Shown in pieces: positions 6,851 through 13,709 of a stretch of DNA of 14,560 bases. Position 1 is the stretch's first letter; the number at the start of each line of letters is the position of its first letter. The translations under genes were made by a program, and so were the position numbers. This stretch comes from Actinomycetota bacterium (GTDB lineage Bacteria > Actinomycetota > Acidimicrobiia > Acidimicrobiales > Ilumatobacteraceae), in the NCBI GenBank assembly GCA_009701105.1, contig WLKU01000020.1, forward strand, positions 1 through 14,560, read 5' to 3'. Under the pieces are notes generated by a model, which worked only from the letters and a program-made list of their open reading frames with translations, was not told the origin of the DNA and did no database searches.

Positions 6851-8042
6851 CCTCAACATTTATTGATTGGCGACCAAGTCGCCACAACATCACGGCCGCA
6901 AGCAGCGTCAGTGATGCCATGAGTAGGGCAACTGCACCGAAGGCAACGATGCCTCCGTTGCTGCTTGCTCCACCAAAGTGTCCATAAATTGCTGGCGTTG
7001 TAAACGCAAGCAACATCGACATTAAGAGTCCTGCTGCACCTGCAAGGCCTTGGGCTGCAGATGCGCGACCAATTGGTGCGGCGAGCGCAACTGCAGCGGC
7101 TGACGCTGGGTACATCAATGCTTGAGCAATACCTTCGAGCACGTTGAGTGCAACAACAGGCGGAAGAGTTCGAAACAGTCCGTATCCACCAACTGCGGGG
7201 ACAACAAAAATCATTGCGTACATGGCAACTTTTTGAGGATCATGTCGGTCGGCCAACCTGCCACCATACGAAGCAAAAACAATAAATGGAATGGTGTACA
7301 AACCAAACGAGATGCCAACCATCATGTTGCCGCCACCCAAGTCGGTGAGATATCGATCCCACAATGAGTCAAAGATGCCAACGGGAGCCTGAATTGCCAT
7401 TGCCAGAAGCACCGCAATACGCACCTGCGGGTAACGCAAGAGTTCGATGCTCGCTCGTTGTGAGGTTTCGTTGGTTGGCAACTCGGGAAACGAGCGAAAT
7501 GCAATCACCAACAATGTGACGAGGCTGACGCCACCAAAAACGAGGAATGTGGAAGAGAGGCCAATCGGGTCAATCAACATTCCACCAAACAATGGGCCAG
7601 CAACAAAACCAAGCAATTCAATCCCTGCAAGCCTGCCCAAACGCTCTCCACGTCGGTCTGGGTCAACATGCGAAATGAGTGCGCGCACTGCTGGCATAAC
7701 GAGACCGAATGACGAGCCGATGACTGCGCGAGCAACAATGAATTGTGTAAGAGACGTGCTTGTTGACATCAGGATCGCACCGAGTGCACTGACCAATAGG
7801 CCGAGCATGATCAGTCGCTTGGCGTACCCACGGTCCGCATACGGAGCGATGAACAGTTGCGCCAAAAATCCACTCAGAAAACCGGCACCAGAAATAAAAC
7901 CAAGACTTGCTGTGGCAAACCCAAACGTGTCTTGAATGTCGCCGAGTGCAGCGAAGATCACGCTGTTGGCGGTGGCAATGCCGAACGAGCAAAACATTAA
8001 AAGAAATGCATCTGCCTTGTGATCGCGCAGGTCGATGGTCAT
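6831..8042 (-). CDS. MFS transporter, probable drug/metabolite efflux
   Basis: A 403-residue integral membrane protein with about twelve hydrophobic segments in two halves. Motif A-like loops are visible in both: P-Y-A-D-R-G-Y-A-K-R at 67-76 and G-G-R-L-A-D-R-H-D at 260-268. A short hydrophilic central loop covers about 183-205. Length and shape match the DHA1-type efflux branch of the major facilitator superfamily; the substrate is unknown. The gene is 13 bp downstream of the serine hydrolase on the same strand, so it is probably the last gene of an aroG-hydrolase-MFS transcript. Its last six codons and stop overlap the 3' end of the convergent thiolase, and no terminator is visible for either. 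Confidence 0.9.
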   Translation of the reverse strand: MTIDLRDHKADAFLLMFCSFGIATANSVIFAALGDIQDTFGFATASLGFISGAGFLSGFLAQLFIAPYADRGYAKRLIMLGLLVSALGAILMSTSTSLTQFIVARAVIGSSFGLVMPAVRALISHVDPDRRGERLGRLAGIELLGFVAGPLFGGMLIDPIGLSSTFLVFGGVSLVTLLVIAFRSFPELPTNETSQRASIELLRYPQVRIAVLLAMAIQAPVGIFDSLWDRYLTDLGGGNMMVGISFGLYTIPFIVFASYGGRLADRHDPQKVAMYAMIFVVPAVGGYGLFRTLPPVVALNVLEGIAQALMYPASAAAVALAAPIGRASAAQGLAGAAGLLMSMLLAFTTPAIYGHFGGASSNGGIVAFGAVALLMASLTLLAAVMLWRLGRQSINVEVSSSVR

Positions 8043-8055
8043 GAGCGATACATCA

Positions 8056-8889
8056 TCAACGACCTAGTTCGTTCAAAACTGCATCGCCAAACTGTGGCCA
8101 TGCATCAAGGGCCCAATCGCCAAACTCGCGGTTGGAGAGTGCAAAGCAAGCAACATTCGCGACAAGATCAATCCAAATAAAGGTTCCGCTACCGCCGAAG
8201 TGTCCAAAGGTTGATGCACTATTGCGTGTTGCCATCCAGTGAGGTGACTTGGCGCCGTGGATTTCTGGACCGAGGCCCCATGGGCACGGGTCAAACCTGC
8301 CAACGCCAGGCACTACACCTTCGAGCTCGCCGAACTGCGGCGTCGTTGCTTCGATGTATGTGCTCCGTGCAATGAGTTTCGGTGTGCGTAACTCGGCTGC
8401 AAATAACGCGAGGTCGGAGATGGTCGAGTGAATGTCTGCAGCAGGTGAGCCAAGCAGTTCGCTTGACGACATACCGAGTGGTGCAAACACCGACTCAAAT
8501 ACGTATTCGTCAAATTCCATTTCGACTCGTAATGCAACATGTGTAGCAAGCATTTCGTATGCCGTGTTGGAATAGACGCGTTTGCGACCTGGACCAATAA
8601 TCGGTGCACTATTGTCAAACCCATAGCCACCGGCATGGCAGAGGAGGTGTCGAAGGGTGCATCCCTCCTGGCCAACGTGATCGTCGAGCGAAACCGAACC
8701 GTCTTCAACTGCAATAAGCGCGGCCCACGCTGTTATGAGTTTGCTGACCGATGCGAGCCGAAATCTGTATTCGGTGTCACCGTCTATGTGCAGAGTGTTT
8801 GTCTGGTCAATGACGCCGGCAGCAGTATTGGACGCACCCCATGAGTCGGTGAGCGCAAATGATTGCGCCAGTTTCGTGCCCATAGGCAC
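8056..8889 (-). CDS. Serine beta-lactamase-like hydrolase (class C / DD-peptidase family)
   Basis: About 277 residues, shorter than typical class C enzymes (350-400). It has the S-x-x-K motif S-V-S-K at 47-50, the Y-S-N motif at 106-108, and H-F-G-G-S-G near 230 in place of the third K-T-G box. These are marks of the beta-lactamase/penicillin-binding-protein-like serine hydrolase family, which includes esterases and peptidases. No signal peptide is seen, so the protein is likely cytoplasmic, which argues against a resistance enzyme. GTG at 8889 shares its G with the aroG stop (TAGTG); ATG at 8883, two codons later, is an alternative start. The overlap implies translational coupling to aroG. 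Substrate unknown. Confidence 0.87.
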   Translation of the reverse strand: MPMGTKLAQSFALTDSWGASNTAAGVIDQTNTLHIDGDTEYRFRLASVSKLITAWAALIAVEDGSVSLDDHVGQEGCTLRHLLCHAGGYGFDNSAPIIGPGRKRVYSNTAYEMLATHVALRVEMEFDEYVFESVFAPLGMSSSELLGSPAADIHSTISDLALFAAELRTPKLIARSTYIEATTPQFGELEGVVPGVGRFDPCPWGLGPEIHGAKSPHWMATRNSASTFGHFGGSGTFIWIDLVANVACFALSNREFGDWALDAWPQFGDAVLNELGR

Positions 8890-10238
8890 TAATTCTTGTC
8901 GCGAATCAGTTCTGCAACGCGGAATGCAAGGTCAAGCGATTGACGAGCGTTCAGACGTGGGTCGCACACGGTTTCATAACGTGTATCGAGATCGTCATTA
9001 CTTAAACCTTCTGCACCGCCAAGACATTCAGTGACGTTATCACCGGTGAGCTCGATATGAATGCCGCCTGGCCATGTGCCTTCTGCGCGGTGAGCAGAAA
9101 CGAAGCCTGTGATTTCACGAATGATGTCGTCAAAGTGGCGGGTCTTGCGGCCATTTGGTGCGGTGAACGTGTTGGCGTGCATTGGGTCGCATGCCCAAAC
9201 GACTGGGTGTCCGGTGTCGCGTACTGCGCGAAGCAAAGGACGCAAAGTCTCTTCGACATTGTCTGCTCCCATGCGGGTGATCAGTGTGAGTCTGCCTGGG
9301 ATGCGCGATGGGTTGAGTGTTTCGCACAGGTTGAGCACAAAATCGACGCTTGTCTCTTTGCCGATTTTGCAACCGATCGGGTTGCCCACGCCGCGAAGAA
9401 ACTCAATGTGCGCTCCGTCGAGTTGGCGCGTGCGTTCGCCGATCCACAGCATGTGTGCACTGCAGTCATACCAACCGCCAGTAAGTGAGTCTTGGCGGGT
9501 GAGTGCTTCTTCGTAGCCCAAAATGAGTGCTTCATGACTGGTGTAGACGTCAACTTGATGTAATGCACTGTGAGTCTCGGTATCGACTCCGCATGCGCGC
9601 ATAAATGCGAGTGCGCGCTCGATCTCTGCTGCCACTTGCTCGTATCGCTGTCCCTCGGCACTTGTGGCCACAAATTCTTGGTTCCATGCGTGCACTCGGT
9701 TGAGATCGGCAAAGCCACCCTTTGTAAAGGCGCGCAACAAGTTGAGTGTGCTCGCCGACTGGTGGTAGGCCTGCACTAAACGTTCTGGGTTTGGTCGTCG
9801 AGCATCTTCGTGGGGGCTTGGGTCATTGACCATGTGTCCGCGAAACACTGGGAGTTCAACGTTGCCAACTTTTTCGGTGTTGGCCGAGCGTGGCTTTGCA
9901 AACTGGCCAGCGATGCGACCAACTTTGACAACAGGAACACCCATCGAATAAGTGAGCATGACAGCCATCTGCAAAATAACGCGAAGCTTTTCGCGAATGT
10001 TTACTGCAGTGAACTCTTCAAAGCTTTCAGCACAGTCACCGGCTTGTAACAGAAATGCGTTGCCGCTAGCGACTTGACCTAATGCTGCTTGTAGCGACCT
10101 TGCCTCGCCCGCAAAAACGAGCGGGGGAAAGGTGGAGATCTGCTTGAGTGCGCGCTCGAGTTCGCCCGTGTCAGGCCATTGAGGCTGTTGCACAGCAGGC
10201 ATGCTCTGCCAAGATGAGGGTGTCCAGTTGCGTGTCAT
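8889..10238 (-). CDS. aroG: 3-deoxy-D-arabino-heptulosonate 7-phosphate synthase, class II
   Basis: 449 residues, close to the length of the M. tuberculosis type II enzyme. It joins phosphoenolpyruvate and erythrose 4-phosphate in the first step of the shikimate pathway. Metal ligands align by motif and spacing: Cys69 (Q-A-G-D-C-A-E-S-F), His354 (D-P-M-H-A-N-T), Glu396 (H-I-E-L-T-G-D-N) and Asp426 (C-D-P-R-L-N). Substrate-contact residues are also present: Arg108 (V-G-R-I-A-G-Q), Lys115 (K-P-R-S), Glu268-Arg269, Lys291 and Arg322. As first gene of the set it is followed by an overlapping hydrolase and an MFS gene. A 52-bp gap separates it from the sigma gene upstream, so co-transcription with that gene is possible. 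No clear Shine-Dalgarno precedes the ATG. Confidence 0.96.
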   Translation of the reverse strand: MTRNWTPSSWQSMPAVQQPQWPDTGELERALKQISTFPPLVFAGEARSLQAALGQVASGNAFLLQAGDCAESFEEFTAVNIREKLRVILQMAVMLTYSMGVPVVKVGRIAGQFAKPRSANTEKVGNVELPVFRGHMVNDPSPHEDARRPNPERLVQAYHQSASTLNLLRAFTKGGFADLNRVHAWNQEFVATSAEGQRYEQVAAEIERALAFMRACGVDTETHSALHQVDVYTSHEALILGYEEALTRQDSLTGGWYDCSAHMLWIGERTRQLDGAHIEFLRGVGNPIGCKIGKETSVDFVLNLCETLNPSRIPGRLTLITRMGADNVEETLRPLLRAVRDTGHPVVWACDPMHANTFTAPNGRKTRHFDDIIREITGFVSAHRAEGTWPGGIHIELTGDNVTECLGGAEGLSNDDLDTRYETVCDPRLNARQSLDLAFRVAELIRDKN

Positions 10239-10276
10239 AGGGCTCAGTACTTTCAGTGTACGAACCTGCCGTGTTG

Positions 10277-10291
10277 AAACCCAGCGGGTTT
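10277..10291. terminator. Short hairpin across the sigma-gene stop
   Basis: AAACCC (10277-10282) and GGGTTT (10286-10291) form a 6-bp stem with a 3-nt loop that includes part of the sigma TAA stop. In the sigma transcript direction the stem is followed by CAACA, not a U-run, so it would be a poor intrinsic terminator; read-through into aroG is likely. Confidence 0.28.
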
Positions 10292-11118
10292 TATACGGTC
10301 AGGAAATCGCCAGAGTCTTCGCGCAATGAGTCAACTGCACGGCTCACGAGTCGACGTGCGGCCTCAGCAGTGACGCCGAGTTCTTCGCCAACCTGACGGA
10401 AGCTCTTGCGCTCGCCGTCGTGCATGCCAAAGCGTGCTTCGACTGCGTAACGGGCGCGCTCGTCAAGTGTGTTGAGCAAGTTGTCAAGCAGGTCAGTATC
10501 AACCATCGACATTACGGCCTCTTCTGGGCTGATGTCGTCGTTTGGTACCAAGTCGCCAAGAGTTGCGTCACCGTCGTCACCAATAGTCTTGTCGAGCGAG
10601 ACCGGGGTGGTGAGGCGGTGCAATTCTGCGTTCATTGCATCGAGACCTTCTGCATCGCCAGAACCCTGACGAAGTGCTGCACGCAATGTTGCCGAGCGAT
10701 CACCAGGAATACGGATGAGGCTGGCCTTCTGGTCGAGCGCGCGGCCGATGGCCTGACGAATCCAGAATGTTGCGTATGTCGAGAATTTGAAACCACGGCG
10801 CCAGTCAAACTTGTCGACGGCGTGCTCGAGGCCCAAATTGCCCTCTTGGATCAAGTCCAACAAGTCCATGCCCTGTGGCAATGGGTAACGACGGGCAATC
10901 GAGACAACCAGTCGGAGGTTGGAACGGATGAAGTGATCTTTGGCCTTGGCGGCGCCACGGAGGTCGGCGCGCAATGCTGCACCGCGCTCGCCCTTTTTCA
11001 TCGCTGCGGCCGCATCGCGACCTTTTTCGATGGCCTTGGAGAGGTTGCGCTCGTCCTCTGCGTTGAGGAGGGCGACTTTGCCGATTTCGTTGAGATAGAG
11101 ACCGATTGCGTCAGACAT
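10291..11118 (-). CDS. RNA polymerase sigma-70 factor, group 2
   Basis: 275 residues, lacking the acidic region 1.1 of a primary sigma, as in actinobacterial SigB/HrdD-type factors. Region 1.2 covers about 2-34 (D-A-I-G-L-Y-L-N-E-I-G). Region 2 covers about 61-131 with the core-binding D-L-I-Q-E-G-N-L-G-L and the -10 recognition segment F-S-T-Y-A-T-F-W-I-R-Q-A-I. A shortened region 3 follows, and region 4 (about 213-267) has the helix-turn-helix F-R-Q-V-G-E-E-L-G-V-T. Because regions 2.4 and 4.2 look like the housekeeping factor, it should read similar promoters, probably in stress or stationary phase; that role is inference. The ATG at 11118 is preceded by three C-tracts and no Shine-Dalgarno. 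It diverges from nadD. Confidence 0.93.
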   Translation of the reverse strand: MSDAIGLYLNEIGKVALLNAEDERNLSKAIEKGRDAAAAMKKGERGAALRADLRGAAKAKDHFIRSNLRLVVSIARRYPLPQGMDLLDLIQEGNLGLEHAVDKFDWRRGFKFSTYATFWIRQAIGRALDQKASLIRIPGDRSATLRAALRQGSGDAEGLDAMNAELHRLTTPVSLDKTIGDDGDATLGDLVPNDDISPEEAVMSMVDTDLLDNLLNTLDERARYAVEARFGMHDGERKSFRQVGEELGVTAEAARRLVSRAVDSLREDSGDFLTV

Positions 11119-11160
11119 GGTGGGGGGACCGTTTCGAATGTGTGGGGGGTTTATGGGGGG
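11119..11160 (-). promoter_or_regulatory. Sigma-gene leader with three C6 tracts
   Basis: Directly upstream of the sigma start the plus strand carries three G6 runs at 11122-11127, 11144-11149 and 11155-11160, so the sigma mRNA leader has three C6 tracts. The last one lies 3 bases from the ATG, where a Shine-Dalgarno would be expected. The spacing does not supply four equal G-runs for a standard quadruplex unless the shorter GG at 11119-11120 joins in. Nothing similar precedes other genes here. Confidence 0.5.
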
Positions 11161-11205
11161 ATTAACTACATTAGTTCATCGGCAGGTTTTGCGCTAGTGG
11201 TAAAT

Positions 11206-11240
11206 AGAATTTTTTTGAAATTCTTAAACACTTATGTTTA
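11206..11240. promoter_or_regulatory. Two abutting dyads in the sigma/nadD divergent region
   Basis: AGAATTT (11206-11212) pairs with AAATTCT (11218-11224) over a 5-base spacer, and next to it TAAACA (11225-11230) pairs with TGTTTA (11235-11240) over 4 bases. Both are perfect inverted repeats and abut without a gap within the 217-bp divergent spacer. They could be operators, or simply part of an A/T-rich promoter region. I cannot assign a convincing -35/-10 pair on either strand. Confidence 0.4.
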
Positions 11241-11335
11241 TTGGGTTCTGGGTATTTCAGTGATGTTCTCAACCTTGCTGAGTGTTGCAAAACTGTACGA
11301 CCGAGGTAGAAGCAGATCTTTCTAGACTGACAGGC

Positions 11336-11950
11336 GTGTCACAACCCAAACATCAGCGAATCGGATTGTTTGGCGGCACCTTCGACCCGCCTCACGTGGG
11401 TCATCTCGTTACGGCGATCAATGTGCGCCATGCTCTGAATCTGGATGTTGTGATTTTGATGGTCTCACACGACCCGTGGCAGAAGTCTGGCGTGCGCGAT
11501 GTTTCGCCGGCCGAGGACCGGTTTGCGCTGGTGGAAGCTGCAGTGCGCGATGTCGAAGGGTTGGTCGCTGGGCGTGACGAAATCGATCGCGGTGGCCCAA
11601 GCTTTACTGCCGACACTTTGCAGGGTCTTGCACACCAATACTCAGGCGCACAGCTGTTCACCATTGTTGGCGACGACGCGGCTGCAGGTTTGCCAAGTTG
11701 GGAGCGAGTTGATCATGTGGTCTCGCAATCACAACTTGTTGTTGTTGATCGACCAGGAGTGAGTGTTGACTTGCCAAAACAGTTTGAATGGCTTCGAGTC
11801 GAGTCCCCACGACTTGAAGTGAGCAGCACCGACCTCAGATTGCGCTTTGCTGACGGCCGACCCACCGATTATTTGGTGACTACTCCAGTGTTGAATGAAA
11901 TTCAGATTCGTGGCATGTACGGATCAGGTGAGAGAATTAACCGCTCATGA
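11336..11950 (+). CDS. nadD: Nicotinate-nucleotide adenylyltransferase
   Basis: NadD transfers AMP from ATP to nicotinate mononucleotide, the step that makes deamido-NAD. With the GTG at 11336 the protein has 204 residues and starts M-S-Q-P-K-H-Q-R-I-G-L-F. The nucleotidyltransferase signature G-G-T-F-D-P-P-H-V-G-H is at about 13-23, and the second motif S-S-T-D-L-R is at 163-168 (usually I-S-S-T-x-I-R). The open frame extends to a GTG at 11282, but those 18 extra codons resemble nothing in the family, and this start puts the first strand where NadD normally begins. ACAGG 1-5 bases before the GTG is at best a weak, tightly spaced ribosome site. The stop overlaps the next start (ATGA). It is first of a nadD-LytR-rsfS operon, a common actinobacterial order. 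Confidence 0.94.
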   Translation: MSQPKHQRIGLFGGTFDPPHVGHLVTAINVRHALNLDVVILMVSHDPWQKSGVRDVSPAEDRFALVEAAVRDVEGLVAGRDEIDRGGPSFTADTLQGLAHQYSGAQLFTIVGDDAAAGLPSWERVDHVVSQSQLVVVDRPGVSVDLPKQFEWLRVESPRLEVSSTDLRLRFADGRPTDYLVTTPVLNEIQIRGMYGSGERINRS

Positions 11951-13254
11951 CCGCAATTCCCTCTCGGCAACGTAACAGAATGCTCGCAGCGCTTGCATGT
12001 GGTGTCGCGTCGGCATGTTTGCTCCCGATCGGCGGCGTGATTGCGGCGCGCTCGTTGTTGAATTCATCAGGTGGCACTCGTGTGGACGACAGTGGGGCAC
12101 TACTCATACCGGCCACACCGGCTGCATTGCTTGCCACAGTCAATGACGTCAATCAGGTCACTTCGCTCACCGCATTTGTGCTTGATCCAAGCGGGGTCGG
12201 CGGCACCATTATCTCACTTCCAGTTGGCACCCGCGCAGAGTCAATTGGTCAACAATCACCGCATCGCCTTGCCGACACGTTTGCTCAAGCGGGCGTGGAA
12301 GCCATGTTGCTCGAAGCCGAAGGTGCACTTGACGTGACGTTTAGCGTCGTCGGCGCAGTGGGCCGCAATGACTTGGCAGGAGTACTCAATGTGCTGCCAC
12401 CAATACCTGTCACGTTTGAAAGTCCGGTGATGAACACTGCAATGGTGATGCCAGATCCTGCGACTACGACGACGATTAAGCCGCGAAGCTCACGGTCGAC
12501 GGAAACAACTCTGCCGCCACAACCCGTCGCAGTAGACAGCGAATTTTTCCCTGCTGGTGAGCAGATGCTCACGGGAGATCAGGCAGCGTTGGTGCTGTAC
12601 GCGCAAAGACTCGGTGAGCCAGAACTTGATCGACTAACTCACATCAAGGCAATGTGGAATGGCGTTGCTGCTGCAGTCGGCACTGGGCTAGCACCTGAAG
12701 TTGCACAATTTGATCCTGCGCTCGTAGGTACAGAATTACCCAATGAAATTGGAGCATTTGTCCGCAGGGTGCTTGGTGGCCCGATTCAGGTTTGGCAGTT
12801 GAGTGCACAGCCTCTTGTAGGAGCAGATAACCCATTGGGGATTGATATCTATTCGCTAGACCGCTTTGAAGTGTTGATGATTATGGCCAGCGTGGCGCCA
12901 AGCAGTTTGTCAATTGCTAATGACACACTTGCGGTACAGGTAGATAGTCCGTTCAACGATGCAAATATTACTCACGCAATTGTCGAACGGTTGAGTTATC
13001 TCAATGTGACTGTGGCCTTGATCAGAAATTTGACTATTAGTCCGCAACAAAAAACTGTGATCAAAACGACAACGGTGATTGCGGATGAATTGAAGAAAAT
13101 CGGTCTTGATGGAGTTGTGGGACCGATCTCATACGGCAAATGGGAAGATCCGGTGCAGGGAATCGGTGCGCAAATTGTTTTGGGCCAAGACTTTGTTGAC
13201 TTCTTGGAATCTGCGCCAGCGCTGCCGCCAACTACCGTGGCTACCGATGGCTGA
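11947..13254 (+). CDS. Membrane-anchored LCP-like protein with LytR_C domain
   Basis: 435 residues. A cationic N-terminus and hydrophobic segment at about 13-37 suggest a signal anchor with the rest outside the membrane. Residues about 70-160 and 205-245 follow the outline of an LCP domain (V-x-x-F-V-L-D-P, I-I-S-L-P, then L-T-G-D-Q-A-A-L-V-L-Y-A-Q-R, D-R-L). LCP enzymes attach teichoic acid or arabinogalactan to peptidoglycan. Here the usual P-R-D-T motif is P-V-G-T-R (92-96) and the second arginine of the D-x-x-R-x-x-R-Q region is lost, so catalysis is doubtful. A Thr/Pro/Ser-rich linker (about 170-195) splits the two halves. Residues about 327-418 resemble LytR_C. It overlaps nadD by 4 bases and rsfS by 8. 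The LCP assignment is by manual comparison; LytR_C plus position support it. Confidence 0.75.
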   Translation: MTAIPSRQRNRMLAALACGVASACLLPIGGVIAARSLLNSSGGTRVDDSGALLIPATPAALLATVNDVNQVTSLTAFVLDPSGVGGTIISLPVGTRAESIGQQSPHRLADTFAQAGVEAMLLEAEGALDVTFSVVGAVGRNDLAGVLNVLPPIPVTFESPVMNTAMVMPDPATTTTIKPRSSRSTETTLPPQPVAVDSEFFPAGEQMLTGDQAALVLYAQRLGEPELDRLTHIKAMWNGVAAAVGTGLAPEVAQFDPALVGTELPNEIGAFVRRVLGGPIQVWQLSAQPLVGADNPLGIDIYSLDRFEVLMIMASVAPSSLSIANDTLAVQVDSPFNDANITHAIVERLSYLNVTVALIRNLTISPQQKTVIKTTTVIADELKKIGLDGVVGPISYGKWEDPVQGIGAQIVLGQDFVDFLESAPALPPTTVATDG

Positions 13255-13699
13255 GAAAAAATCAGTAGCAAAGAAAGTAGTAGCGAAGAAAGTAGTAGCG
13301 AAGAAAGTAGTAGCGAAGAAAGCAGCAACCAGAAAATCAAAAGTTTCGGCAGCCTTGCAACTCGCCCAAGTAGCGGCCCGTGCAGCAGATGACAAGCAGG
13401 GCTCAAATATTACGGTGCTCAATGTCGGCGATGTGTTGGCAATTACCGAGTTATTCGTGGTAGCAACTGCAAGCAACTCGCGCCAGGTGGGAGCAATCCA
13501 AAGTGAGGTGAGCCACAAAGTGCGAGAGAAACTTGGTCGGTCGCCGTTGCGCAGTGAGGGAACGGTCGAGCAGCAATGGGTGCTTATCGACTACGGCGAT
13601 GTGGTGGTGCATATCTTTGCTCAAGAAGCGCGTGATTTCTATGAGATCGAGCGCTTGTATTTTGATGTGCCTGTGGTGAGTTGGAGTCTTGGCGACTAA
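13247..13699 (+). CDS. rsfS: Ribosomal silencing factor RsfS with lysine-rich repeat extension
   Basis: 150 residues from ATG 13247; typical RsfS proteins have about 105-130. The RsfS fold starts near residue 35: 'VLNVGDVLAITELFVVATASNSRQ' carries the conserved D-x-x-V-x-x-A-T-A-x-S-x-R-Q pattern, and 'WVLIDYGDVVVHIFAQEARDFYEIERLY' is the conserved C-terminal block. RsfS binds uL14 on the large subunit, blocks 30S joining and saves energy in starvation. The first 30 residues are M-A-E-K-K-S followed by V-A-K-K-V repeats, strongly basic and probably disordered. The start overlaps the LytR-type stop by 8 bases (ATGGCTGA). The frame is open 47 codons further up, but only as a shadow of the preceding gene. 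The 3' end lies 10 bases before the SDR start. Confidence 0.93.
   Translation: MAEKKSVAKKVVAKKVVAKKVVAKKAATRKSKVSAALQLAQVAARAADDKQGSNITVLNVGDVLAITELFVVATASNSRQVGAIQSEVSHKVREKLGRSPLRSEGTVEQQWVLIDYGDVVVHIFAQEARDFYEIERLYFDVPVVSWSLGD
13277..13321 (+). repeat. Three perfect 15-bp tandem repeats in rsfS
   Basis: The unit GTAGTAGCGAAGAAA occurs three times without a mismatch (13277-13291, 13292-13306, 13307-13321) and encodes V-V-A-K-K. A shorter, diverged copy precedes it (GTAGCAAAGAAA, 13265-13276) and a decayed one follows. Codon identity, not just protein identity, points to recent slippage or unequal crossover. As the unit is a multiple of three, copy change would lengthen or shorten the basic tail without breaking the frame. 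Confidence 0.9.
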
Positions 13700-13709
13700 G
13701 TTCGTGATT

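Noticed and set aside
11282..11335. Extended N-terminus of NadD from GTG 11282
   Set aside because: The 18 extra residues resemble no NadD N-terminus, and the conserved first strand starts right after GTG 11336.
13106..13246. 47-codon upstream extension of RsfS
   Set aside because: It lies wholly inside the LytR-type gene in another frame; the ATG at 13247 with 8-base overlap fits coupled translation.
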